Of a DNA stretch of 64,000 bases, positions 17,824 to 25,657 are shown piece after piece. This DNA is from SBBG01 sp033717875 (GTDB taxonomy: Bacteria; Pseudomonadota; Gammaproteobacteria; Ga0077554; Ga007554): NCBI GenBank assembly GCA_033717875.1, contig JADDKJ010000013.1, positions 15,011 to 79,010 of the forward strand, given 5' to 3'. Below the pieces are notes generated by a model, which made no database searches, was not told the origin of the DNA, and was given only the letters and a program-made list of their open reading frames with translations. A program made the translations under genes and the position numbers. The first letter of the stretch is position 1. Every line of letters begins with the position of its first letter.

Positions 17824-17878
17824 CCCCTTCGTGAACTGTGAAATACGGCTCACAATAAAAACACCTTGCAGTATCCCT

Positions 17879-17902
17879 AAGCGGCCTTCGGCCGCTTTTT
17901 TT
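17879..17902 (+). terminator. Strong intrinsic terminator upstream of yqaA
   Basis: AAGCGGCC, loop TTC, GGCCGCTT, then seven T in all: an eight-bp stem with a run of T on the plus strand. No plus-strand gene precedes it (lipB is on the other strand), so it must end a short leader or small RNA or isolate yqaA from upstream transcription. Confidence 0.8.
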
Positions 17903-17922
17903 CTACTCACCATAAAAAATTC

Positions 17923-18351
17923 ATGCTGGAAATACTCAACGAATGGGGATTGTGGGGATTGTTCCTGCTCTCCATGCTCGCCTCGACGCTGATCCCCGGC
18001 GGCTCGGAGGCGATGCTGGCCTGGCTCGCCGCCAACGGCAGCCATGATCCGTTGACGCTGTTTGGTGTGGCGACGCTGGGTAATACGCTGGGCGGCATGA
18101 TCTCCTGGGGCATGGGCCGGCTGATCGCCTGGCGTTATCCGGCGCAGGAGATGAAAAACGAAAAACTGCGCCGGGCGGCGCAGTACCTGCGAAAATGGGG
18201 CAGCCCACTGTTACTGTTTTCCTGGCTGCCGGTCGTTGGCGATCCGTTGTGCGTCGCGGCAGGCTGGCTGCGCATCCACGCGGGACTGGCGCTGCTGTTC
18301 ATCGCCATTGGCAAGGCGTCGCGGTATGCGGCGATTTTGCTGATTGTTTAG
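17923..18351 (+). CDS. yqaA: YqaA-type membrane protein (DedA-related)
   Basis: A 142-residue membrane protein of the YqaA family (VTT/SNARE-associated superfamily), the same length as E. coli YqaA. Hydrophobic stretches include LWGLFLLSMLASTLIPGGSE, the re-entrant-loop motif region, FSWLPVVGDPLCVAAGWLR and the C-terminal segment. DedA-type proteins act in lipid transport and membrane energetics; the role of YqaA is unknown. No Shine-Dalgarno is visible before the ATG. The TAG stop is part of the junction with the miniature element at 18351. Confidence 0.85.
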   Translation: MLEILNEWGLWGLFLLSMLASTLIPGGSEAMLAWLAANGSHDPLTLFGVATLGNTLGGMISWGMGRLIAWRYPAQEMKNEKLRRAAQYLRKWGSPLLLFSWLPVVGDPLCVAAGWLRIHAGLALLFIAIGKASRYAAILLIV

Positions 18352-18434
18352 GAAGCTCTGAATAATTCCATCCTGGAATTCTCAGAGCCGGCACATCCCT
18401 GTGCCGCGGAACCTCTGAATTATTCAGAGGTTCC
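18351..18434. mobile_element. Miniature inverted-repeat element, family A, short copy
   Basis: An 84-bp element with ends GGAAGCTCTGAATAATTC and, inverted, GGAACCTCTGAATAATTC. The left flank is TTTA and the right flank TTAG; loss of one G at the left end would restore a TTAG/TTAG duplication. It keeps the outer parts of the 150-bp copies (33416-33565 and 55110-55262) but lacks their middle, so it looks like an internal-deletion derivative. Confidence 0.75.
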
Positions 18435-18477
18435 TTAGTCGTACCGCATCACAAAGCAATCGAGAAATGCGGTGCCG

Positions 18478-19578
18478 TCATGCCCCCACTGCGGTATCCA
18501 GCCCTTCCCTCGGCACGCCATTCAACCCACCCTGCAGCACATGCGCCCGGATACCATACTGCCCGAATATCGAAACCACCGCGGAACTGCGCCGCCCTGT
18601 GTCGCAGTAGCAAATATAGACGCGGGCGCGGTCCAGCTCTCGCATCCGCCGGTGCAAATCCTGGCCGGGAATGTTGATCGCGCCCGGCAGATGCGCATGA
18701 GCAAACTCCGATGCCGTGCGCACATCCAGCCATTGCGCGCCTTTTGCGATCAACGTCTGGGCCTGCTCATACGCCACCCACTGCAACGGGGGCTCCTTGA
18801 GCAACTGCACGAAATCCGCCTTGGATAAACGCAACAGCACGCCGTCGGTCGTCATCGATACGGTCGCGTTGCGCGGCTGCCCGGAAATCAGCGCCATCTC
18901 GCCAAAACCATCGCCTTCGACAAGCTCGGCCAGCTCGATGGTTTCGCTCTCGTCATCCTTGACACAGGTCACCAGCGCCATGCCCTCGTCGATGAAATAA
19001 CAGTAATCACCCGCATCGCCTTGGCGGATGACGACATCTCCCGCGCTCACCCGGACGGGCTCCAGTTGGTCAAGAAACTTTTCTATATTCGCGGGATGAA
19101 GATATTTCAACACCGGCGCGCGCGAGATTTTGGCTATCCAGCGCGCCTTGTCGACATTCAGCACGCCCTCCTCGCTCATGATGATCTCCGGTTCCCTGGA
19201 GGCGAACTGGCTCCAGGCCAGCATGGACTCGATCAGACCGCTCTCCAGGCGGATCACGTCCACATCCGTTACGGCAATAGCCGTAGAGCGCCGTGGCTGC
19301 TCCCTGTCCAGCGGAGCACATGACTCGCCGGCCGCCACCAGCAGACCTTGCACGCGCTGTTGTCCGCCTGTTTGCGATGATTCGAGACGAACCTCGCCAC
19401 GCAGCAGATAAACCATCTTCCGATCCGTTTCGCCCTCACGAAAAAGAATTTCACCTGCCGCAACGTGCTCCATTGCGGCCTTCGCCGCCAGATGCTCCTG
19501 CTGCTCCTGTGTCAGTGACGCCAAGGGCTCCAGCCGCTTGAGCAGCTCGATCGACACAGCGGATGATGATGAATTCAT
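18478..19578 (-). CDS. Two cNMP-binding domains fused to a rhodanese
   Basis: A 366-residue predicted cytoplasmic protein with no helix-turn-helix. Residues about 15-120 and 150-260 are two cyclic-nucleotide-binding (Crp-type beta-roll) domains; the second is better conserved (GDYCYFIDEGMALV...GFGEMALISGQPRNATV). Residues about 275-360 are a rhodanese with active-site loop CDTGRRSS, so the catalytic cysteine is present. The combination suggests a ligand-regulated sulfurtransferase. It starts two bases after the DUF2905 stop, so both share a transcript. Confidence 0.9.
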   Translation of the reverse strand: MNSSSSAVSIELLKRLEPLASLTQEQQEHLAAKAAMEHVAAGEILFREGETDRKMVYLLRGEVRLESSQTGGQQRVQGLLVAAGESCAPLDREQPRRSTAIAVTDVDVIRLESGLIESMLAWSQFASREPEIIMSEEGVLNVDKARWIAKISRAPVLKYLHPANIEKFLDQLEPVRVSAGDVVIRQGDAGDYCYFIDEGMALVTCVKDDESETIELAELVEGDGFGEMALISGQPRNATVSMTTDGVLLRLSKADFVQLLKEPPLQWVAYEQAQTLIAKGAQWLDVRTASEFAHAHLPGAINIPGQDLHRRMRELDRARVYICYCDTGRRSSAVVSIFGQYGIRAHVLQGGLNGVPREGLDTAVGA

Positions 19579-19579
19579 G

Positions 19580-19789
19580 TCACTTCCTGAAGAATAACCA
19601 TAACAACAAACTGAGCACCAGGCTCACGATGATGGATGTCGCAATGGGAAAATAGAAACGGAAACCATCGCGCTCTACAGCGATGTCGCCCGGAAGCTTG
19701 CCAAGACCGACTTTCTGCAAGAGCGGCCACAGCAATCCCACGACGACCAGAACGGCGCCGATGATGATCAATACCCGACTGATGTTCAT
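19580..19789 (-). CDS. DUF2905 membrane protein
   Basis: A 69-residue protein with two transmembrane helices (about 4-24 and 46-67) separated by the conserved GLGKLPGDIAVERDGFRFYF, which is diagnostic of DUF2905. Function unknown. It is the first gene of the transcript with the cNMP/rhodanese gene. Confidence 0.88.
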   Translation of the reverse strand: MNISRVLIIIGAVLVVVGLLWPLLQKVGLGKLPGDIAVERDGFRFYFPIATSIIVSLVLSLLLWLFFRK

Positions 19790-19881
19790 AGCGGAAGTAC
19801 TGTCGCTGTAAGCGATAAATTAGCATAATATCAGAACCCTGCCGATACGGTTATCGTCACCCATGCAACAGGAGGTATCCC

Positions 19882-20352
19882 ATGAACATCGACATAGGCA
19901 TTTCGCAACAGGACCGCGCCGAAATAGTCGAAGGACTGTCCCGTCTATTGGCAGACACCTACACGCTCTACCTCAAGACCCACAACTTCCACTGGAATGT
20001 CACCGGCCCCATGTTCCAGACCCTGCACCTGATGTTCGAGACCCAATACAACGAACTGGCGCTGGCGGTGGACCTGATCGCCGAGCGCATCCGGGCGTTG
20101 GGTTTCCCGGCGCCCGGCACTTATACCGAATTCGCGCGCCTGAGCTCGATACCGGAGACCACCGGCGTACCCAAAGCCGGCGAGATGATACGCCTGCTGG
20201 TGGAAGGTCAGGAGGCCGTGGTGCGCACCGCCCGCTCCATCTTTCCGGCGGTGGAGCGCGCCAACGACCAGCCGACGGCCGATCTGCTCACGCAGCGTAT
20301 GCAGGTGCATGAAAAGACCGCCTGGATGCTGCGCAGCCTGACCGAAAACTGA
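19882..20352 (+). CDS. dps: Dps-family ferritin-like protein
   Basis: A 156-residue Dps/miniferritin that stores iron and protects DNA from peroxide. The inter-subunit ferroxidase ligands appear as KTHNFHWNVTGPMF (residues 32-45) and the following HLMFETQYNELA. A strong AGGAGG precedes the ATG. It is divergent from the DUF2905 operon and followed after 15 bp by apaH. Confidence 0.93.
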   Translation: MNIDIGISQQDRAEIVEGLSRLLADTYTLYLKTHNFHWNVTGPMFQTLHLMFETQYNELALAVDLIAERIRALGFPAPGTYTEFARLSSIPETTGVPKAGEMIRLLVEGQEAVVRTARSIFPAVERANDQPTADLLTQRMQVHEKTAWMLRSLTEN

Positions 20353-20367
20353 GGGCGTCGACAAGGC

Positions 20368-21213
20368 ATGGCGATTTATGCCATCGGTGATGTGCAAGGC
20401 TGTTTTGACGATCTGCTGGCCCTGCTCGATGCGATTTCCTTCGACCCCGCCGATGACCGATTGTGGTTTGCCGGCGACCTGGTCAACCGCGGGCCGCGCT
20501 CGCTGGAGGTGCTGCGGTTTGTGCGGAATCTGGGCGAGCGCGCGATCACGGTGCTGGGCAATCACGACATCCATCTGCTGGCCGTGGCTGGCGGCCATGC
20601 CCAGGCGCGGCGCAAGGACACCTTCCACGACATCCTGAACGCGCCGGACCGTGACGAATTGCTGCACTGGCTGCGTCACCAACCCCTGCTGCATCATGAT
20701 GAAAACCTCGGCATCACCATGATCCACGCCGGCCTGCCGCCGCAGTGGAATCTCGCCACGGCGCGCGCCTGTGCGGTGGAAGTGGAAGCCGCGCTGCGCG
20801 GGGCCGATTATCATGATTATCTCGCCGCCATCTATGGCGACACCCCCGGTCAATGGTCGCCCGCATTGGGAAGCTGGGAACGCTTGCGCTTCATTACCAA
20901 CTGCCTCACGCGCATGCGCTACTGCGATGCGCAGGGACGATTGGCGCTAAGGGAAAAAGGTCCGCCCGGCACCCAGCCACCCGGCTATTTCCCCTGGTTC
21001 GCCGTCCCGCACCGCGCCAGCACGGACATGGAGATCGTCTTCGGCCACTGGTCGACGCTGGGCATCTGCGACACACAAGGCGTCCATCACATCGACACCG
21101 GCTGCGTGTGGGGCGGGACGCTGACGGCGCTGCGGCTGGATCGCGGGTCTAGAGAAAAACGCGAGCGGATCGGCATACCATGTCAGGGAGAGTGCGCGCC
21201 GGGAATGGACTGA
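20368..21213 (+). CDS. apaH: Bis(5'-nucleosyl)-tetraphosphatase, symmetrical
   Basis: Hydrolyses Ap4A to two ADP and also removes Np4 caps from RNA. The metallophosphatase motifs GDVQGCFDDL (7-16), GDLVNRGPRSLEVL (32-45) and GNHDIHLLAV (about 63-72) are intact, followed by HAGLPP and GHWSTLG. The 281-residue length is usual. Its place behind dps suggests a shared stress-related transcript. Confidence 0.96.
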   Translation: MAIYAIGDVQGCFDDLLALLDAISFDPADDRLWFAGDLVNRGPRSLEVLRFVRNLGERAITVLGNHDIHLLAVAGGHAQARRKDTFHDILNAPDRDELLHWLRHQPLLHHDENLGITMIHAGLPPQWNLATARACAVEVEAALRGADYHDYLAAIYGDTPGQWSPALGSWERLRFITNCLTRMRYCDAQGRLALREKGPPGTQPPGYFPWFAVPHRASTDMEIVFGHWSTLGICDTQGVHHIDTGCVWGGTLTALRLDRGSREKRERIGIPCQGECAPGMD

Positions 21214-21238
21214 TGGGCACCTGATTCGCGAACAACAT

Positions 21239-22147
21239 TCACGCCATACCCTGCGCCACCCTCTGCGCTAGAAAATCCACGAAGGCCTTGACCTTGAGCG
21301 GCAGAAAGCGCCGCGCGGGATAAAGCGCGTGCGCGGGGACCGTGACGGTATCGTATGCGGTAAGCAGGTGTTCGAGGCGGCCCGCTTCGATGTGCTCCGT
21401 CACGTAAAAGCCCGGGATGTGGATCACTCCCAGTCCCGCCAAGGCCGCCTGCACTTGCGCCGCACCGTTGTTGACATCGAAATTGCCGCGCACTTCCACC
21501 TTGAGCGCCGTACCGTCGGGCGTGGTGAAGTGCCATTCGCGCGGCGCATCGCTCAGGGTGTAGAGGATGCAATTGTGACTGGAAAGGTCGTGCGGCGCTT
21601 GCGGGCGGCCATGACGCGCAAGATAGTCGGGGCTCGCGCACAGCACCAGAGGATATTCGGCGAGCTTGCGTGCCACCAGCGAACTGGGTGCAAGCCAGCC
21701 CACGCGTATGGCCACGTCGACGCCCTCTTCCAGCAAATCCACGCGACGATCGCTCATGTCCAGCTCCACGGAGAGCTTCGGCCAGCGCTTGAGAAACTCC
21801 ACAACCGCGGGAGCGACATGCATCATTCCATACGCGAGCGGGCATGTCACACGCAACCTTCCCGCAGGCTCGCCTTGCAAGTGCGCGACCTCGGCCTGCG
21901 CTTGCGCGATTTCCTCGAGCGCGGAGCGCGCGCGGCGATACAGCACCTCACCGCCTTCGGTGAGTCTCAAGCGGCGCGTAGTGCGTTGCAGCAATCGCGT
22001 CTTGAGGCTCATTTCCAGCCGCGACACGCACTTGCTCACCACCGATTGGGACATCTCCAGCCGCTCCGCCGCGCGCGTGAAGCTGCCTTCTTCCACCACG
22101 CGCACGAAGACCGCGAGGTCGTTCAAATGATCGGTCGAATCATTCAT
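21239..22147 (-). CDS. LysR-family transcriptional regulator
   Basis: An N-terminal winged helix (LNDLAVFVRVVEEGSFTRAA...QSVVSKCVSRLE) and a LysR substrate-binding domain, 302 residues from ATG 22147. A TTG at 22159 is also possible. It is divergent from a rhodanese gene across 117 bp, the classic LysR layout, so the rhodanese is its likely target. The ligand is not identifiable. Confidence 0.9.
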   Translation of the reverse strand: MNDSTDHLNDLAVFVRVVEEGSFTRAAERLEMSQSVVSKCVSRLEMSLKTRLLQRTTRRLRLTEGGEVLYRRARSALEEIAQAQAEVAHLQGEPAGRLRVTCPLAYGMMHVAPAVVEFLKRWPKLSVELDMSDRRVDLLEEGVDVAIRVGWLAPSSLVARKLAEYPLVLCASPDYLARHGRPQAPHDLSSHNCILYTLSDAPREWHFTTPDGTALKVEVRGNFDVNNGAAQVQAALAGLGVIHIPGFYVTEHIEAGRLEHLLTAYDTVTVPAHALYPARRFLPLKVKAFVDFLAQRVAQGMA

Positions 22148-22264
22148 GCCATTCCGCAATAAGTGTTATTCCGCCGACCCCCATTATCGACGCGGGACGA
22201 TCCATTACGCTAGCGGCATCGGGTATATGCCCGACATTTCATCCAACGAACAGGAGACACGCAC

Positions 22265-22666
22265 ATGAGCATACACGACATCGAAGGCGCCCAACGCTAC
22301 TTCACCGCGAAGATGGCCTTCACCACCGGCCCCTATGAACTCTCGGGTCGCTTGCAAAGCGGCGAAGTCAACGTGATCGACGTGCGCGAGCCGGACGCCT
22401 ATGCACAAGGCCACGTCCCCGGCGCGATCAATCTGCCCAAAAGCGACTGGGCCAAGGTGGAGTTGGCGCGCGACCGCCTCAACGTGTTCTATTGCTATTC
22501 GCAAGCCTGCCATCTCGCCGCCGCCGCGGCGCTGGAATTCGCGCGGCGCGGCGTGCCAGTGGCGGAGATGGAAGGCGGCTTCCCGGCGTGGCAGGCCAAT
22601 GGCTTGCCGGTGGAAACCGGTGCGATGAGCGAAGCCATGAAAAAGGCAGTCGGTTGCGCATGCTGA
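22265..22666 (+). CDS. Single-domain rhodanese-like protein
   Basis: A 133-residue rhodanese with VNVIDVREPDAYAQGHVPGAINLP and the active-site loop starting at C77 (CYSQACHLA). This loop differs from the usual CxxGxR and belongs to the C-Y-x-x-x-C-H subgroup. The protein ends in GCAC, so it carries several cysteines. AGGAG lies nine bases before the ATG. It is divergent from the LysR gene and fits the sulfur theme set by sqr. Confidence 0.9.
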   Translation: MSIHDIEGAQRYFTAKMAFTTGPYELSGRLQSGEVNVIDVREPDAYAQGHVPGAINLPKSDWAKVELARDRLNVFYCYSQACHLAAAAALEFARRGVPVAEMEGGFPAWQANGLPVETGAMSEAMKKAVGCAC

Positions 22667-22691
22667 CGGCATGAAGCCGTGAAGGCATTGA

Positions 22692-22751
22692 CCACGGAGC
22701 ACGCGGGGGCGCGGAGATTTCATGATCCTCGTTTCCCCGTGTTCTCAGTGG
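22692..22751. repeat. Inverted repeat between rhodanese and NDH-2 genes
   Basis: CCACGGAGCACGCGGGG (22692-22708) faces CCCCGTGTTCTCAGTGG (22735-22751) as an imperfect inverted repeat. Motifs of this CCACGGAG...CTCCGTGG type occur as dispersed intergenic repeats in many Proteobacteria. Only one copy was seen here. Confidence 0.5.
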
Positions 22752-22773
22752 TTCAAGAAATATTTCTCGTGAT

Positions 22774-23985
22774 ATGAATTCGACTCGAATCATCGTGGCT
22801 GGCGGAGGCTTCGCCGGGCTGTGGGCGGCTGTCGCGGCGGCGCGCGCATTCTCTGTCCGAGGGACGAAAGGGGCGTCCGTCACCCTCGTCTCGCGTGATC
22901 CATACCTCACCGTGCGTCCACGCCTTTACGAGGCAAACCCTCGGGAAATGCACATTCCACTCCCGCCGATGCTCAATCTTGCCGGCGTACTCTTCCGCGA
23001 AGCGGACATTGTCGCCGTACATCCTTCGCTCCGGCGAATCGCGCTCGGCGACGACTGCGAAATCGCCTATGATCGCCTTATCCTCGCGACCGGCAGCGAA
23101 TTGCGACCCTTGCCGGCGCCAGGGATCAAGGAGCATTCGTTCAATATCGACACCTACGCAGCGGCGCTCGCGTTAGACGAACATTTGACCGGCCTCGGGC
23201 GGACATCCGCCGCAAGCGGGAGTGACACTCTCGTCATCATCGGCGCGGGCTTCACCGGGGTCGAACTCGCCACCGAAATACGCAGCCGCCTTGTCGTGCT
23301 CTGGGGCCGGGAACGGGCAGCGGCGGGCCGCGTGATCCTGGTGGAGATCGCGGATGTCATCGGGCCCGATCTCGGCGCGAATCCGCGTCCTCACATCGAA
23401 GCGGCGCTGCGTGCACAAGGGGTGGACGTACGCCTCGGCGCGCGAGTGACCCGCGTGGAACCCGGCGCCGTTTGGCTGGGGAACGGAGAACGGATCGAGA
23501 CGCGCACGACAATCGTGACGGCAGGCCTGCGCGCGAGCGGGCTCGCGCAGGTAATGTCAGAAGCCACACTGGACAAACTTGGACGGCTGCATGTCGACAG
23601 CATGCTGCGAGTCAAGGGCGTGACGCACCTCTATGCCGCCGGGGATATCGCCCACGCCCACGTCGATGGCGAGCATGTGGCACCGATGTCCTGTCAGCAC
23701 GCAATACTCATGGGCAAAGTCGCCGGACACAATGCCGCCCGCGATCTTCTCGGGCTGACACCGCTGCCTTATCGTCAACCGGATTACGTCACATGCCTCG
23801 ACCTCGGCCCCAAGGATGCCCTTTTCACCGAAGGATGGGAACGCCAGGTGCGCCACACAGGCGTCGAAGGCAAGAATCTGAAACGGCTGATCAACACGGA
23901 GTGGATTTATCCGCCGCAAAGCGACCGGGCAGCTCTCTTCGAAGCCGTTCGTATCGATTTGCGCAGAAGCGATATCGACGATTGA
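22774..23985 (+). CDS. ndh: Type II NADH dehydrogenase-like flavoprotein
   Basis: A 403-residue pyridine-nucleotide/FAD oxidoreductase: FAD motif IIVAGGGFAGLWAA (6-19), NAD motif VIIGAGFTGVELATE (about 153-167) and LYAAGDIAHAHVDGEHVAPMSCQHAILMGK near the C-terminus. NDH-2 enzymes pass electrons from NADH to quinone without proton pumping. The gene name is by family; relatives include sulfide-related flavoproteins, but the redox cysteines of SQR are absent. No clear ribosome-binding site precedes the ATG. Confidence 0.8.
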   Translation: MNSTRIIVAGGGFAGLWAAVAAARAFSVRGTKGASVTLVSRDPYLTVRPRLYEANPREMHIPLPPMLNLAGVLFREADIVAVHPSLRRIALGDDCEIAYDRLILATGSELRPLPAPGIKEHSFNIDTYAAALALDEHLTGLGRTSAASGSDTLVIIGAGFTGVELATEIRSRLVVLWGRERAAAGRVILVEIADVIGPDLGANPRPHIEAALRAQGVDVRLGARVTRVEPGAVWLGNGERIETRTTIVTAGLRASGLAQVMSEATLDKLGRLHVDSMLRVKGVTHLYAAGDIAHAHVDGEHVAPMSCQHAILMGKVAGHNAARDLLGLTPLPYRQPDYVTCLDLGPKDALFTEGWERQVRHTGVEGKNLKRLINTEWIYPPQSDRAALFEAVRIDLRRSDIDD

Positions 23986-24148
23986 GCTGGCGTAGAGCGC
24001 GATCTTATTGCGCCGAATGGCGTCTTATTTCTTGCGCCACAGTTACATTTGGGTTGTCCTGTGACCTGAAAAATGAAAGCCGCAACAACTGCTTATGTCC
24101 ATTAACTATCCGCAACAGAGAAATATGGGTTTATCGAGACACGTAAAG

Positions 24149-25063
24149 CTACCCCGCCAGCCAGTCCCGCGGCTTGAGAAATACCTCATACAACTTCGCC
24201 TCGGGCGTGCCCGGCTCGGGGCGCCAGTTATAGCGCCACTTCACCAGCGGCGGCAGAGACATGAGGATGGATTCGGTACGCCCGCCCGATTGCAGGCCGA
24301 ATAGCGTACCGCGATCATAAACCAGATTGAATTCCACGTAGCGCCCACGCCGGTAGAGCTGGAAGTCGCGCTCGCGCTCGCCGTAGGGGGTGTTCTTGCG
24401 GCGCGCGACGATGGGCAGGTAGGCCTTGATATAGTGGTCGCCGACGCTGGTCATGAAACCGAAACTGCGCGCAAAGCCGCCCTCGTTCAAGTCATCGAAA
24501 AACAGCCCGCCGATGCCACGCGGCTCGTTGCGGTGCTTGAGGAAGAAATACTCGTCGCACCATTTCTTGTAGCGTGGATAGACATCCTCGCCGAACGGCT
24601 GACAGGCTTCGCGCGCCATGAGGTGCCAGTGCACCGCGTCTTCCTCGAAGCCGTAATACGGCGTGAGATCGAAACCGCCGCCGAACCACCACACCGGCTC
24701 GGCGCCCTCTTTTTCGGCGATGAAAAAGCGCACATTGGCGTGCGAGGTGGGCACATAGGGGTTGCGCGGGTGGATGACCAGCGACACCCCCACCGCCTGA
24801 AACTTGCGCCCCGCCAGTTCGGGACGATGCGCGGTGGCGGATGGCGGGAGCTTGTCGCCGAAGACATGCGAGAAATTGACCCCCGCCTGCTCGAAAACCG
24901 CACCTTCGGCCAGCACCCGGCTGATACCGCCGCCGCCTTCGGGGCGATCCCAGCGGTCTTCCCGGAAGCGACCCGCGCCGTCCTCTTCTTCCAACGCCTT
25001 GCAGATGCGATCCTGGAGATTGAGCAAATAGGCTTTGACGGCATTGATGTCGGGTTTATTCAT
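24149..25063 (-). CDS. hemF: Oxygen-dependent coproporphyrinogen III oxidase
   Basis: Decarboxylates coproporphyrinogen III to protoporphyrinogen IX using O2, so the organism can grow aerobically. The 304-residue protein has the HemF hallmarks WFGGGFDLTPYYGFEEDAVH, CDEYFFLKHRNEPRGIGGLF and GLQSGGRTESILMSLPP. It lies 36 bp downstream of tsaC in a purD-tsaC-hemF transcript. No anaerobic HemN is in the window. Confidence 0.98.
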   Translation of the reverse strand: MNKPDINAVKAYLLNLQDRICKALEEEDGAGRFREDRWDRPEGGGGISRVLAEGAVFEQAGVNFSHVFGDKLPPSATAHRPELAGRKFQAVGVSLVIHPRNPYVPTSHANVRFFIAEKEGAEPVWWFGGGFDLTPYYGFEEDAVHWHLMAREACQPFGEDVYPRYKKWCDEYFFLKHRNEPRGIGGLFFDDLNEGGFARSFGFMTSVGDHYIKAYLPIVARRKNTPYGERERDFQLYRRGRYVEFNLVYDRGTLFGLQSGGRTESILMSLPPLVKWRYNWRPEPGTPEAKLYEVFLKPRDWLAG

Positions 25064-25099
25064 TACGTTATATCCTGATCTTGTTGGTGCATCGCGAAT

Positions 25100-25657
25100 C
25101 TATCCCGCACGTACAACCCTGCCCGTCGCGGCGTCGCGTATCTCGCTGGGTTTTCTGCGAGAGCCGACCTTGCCGGGCAGGATGTCGTCGATAGTGTCGC
25201 CGAAATAGCGGCGCGCCTGCAAGGCATTGCGCGCGGGCGGGAACCCTCCGGGATTGGCGCTGGTGGAGACGATCGCGCCGCCGAACGCCCGGCACAGGGC
25301 GGCCGCCTGCGGATGAGCGGTGACACGCACAGCGAGCGTGTCGTGCGTGCCGCGCAGCCAGACCGGGGTTTCGGGTTTGACGGGCAGCAGCCAGGTCACC
25401 GGGCCAGGCCAGGTGGATTGGATTTTCTCTAGAGTGGCCGAGTCAGGCGTGCGGATAAATGGCTGAAGTTGCTGGAAATCGCTGGCGATCAGGATCAGCC
25501 CCTTTTCCATGGGCCGGTCTTTCAACGTCAGCAGGCGCAGCACCGCTTGCGCATTAAGCGGATCGCACCCCAGGCCATACACTGCCTCGGTGGGATAGGC
25601 GATGACCCCGCCCTTGCGCAGTTCACGCGCGGCTTGTTTGAGACGCCAAAAATTCAA
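25100..25657 (-). CDS. tsaC: Threonylcarbamoyl-AMP synthase
   Basis: A YrdC/Sua5-type enzyme that makes threonylcarbamoyl-AMP for the t6A37 modification of ANN-decoding tRNAs. The 185-residue protein shows GGVIAYPTEAVYGLGCDP (16-33), LKDRPMEKGLI, and STSANPGG. Length matches TsaC rather than the longer Sua5. It overlaps purD by four bases. Confidence 0.95.
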   Translation of the reverse strand: MNFWRLKQAARELRKGGVIAYPTEAVYGLGCDPLNAQAVLRLLTLKDRPMEKGLILIASDFQQLQPFIRTPDSATLEKIQSTWPGPVTWLLPVKPETPVWLRGTHDTLAVRVTAHPQAAALCRAFGGAIVSTSANPGGFPPARNALQARRYFGDTIDDILPGKVGSRRKPSEIRDAATGRVVRAG

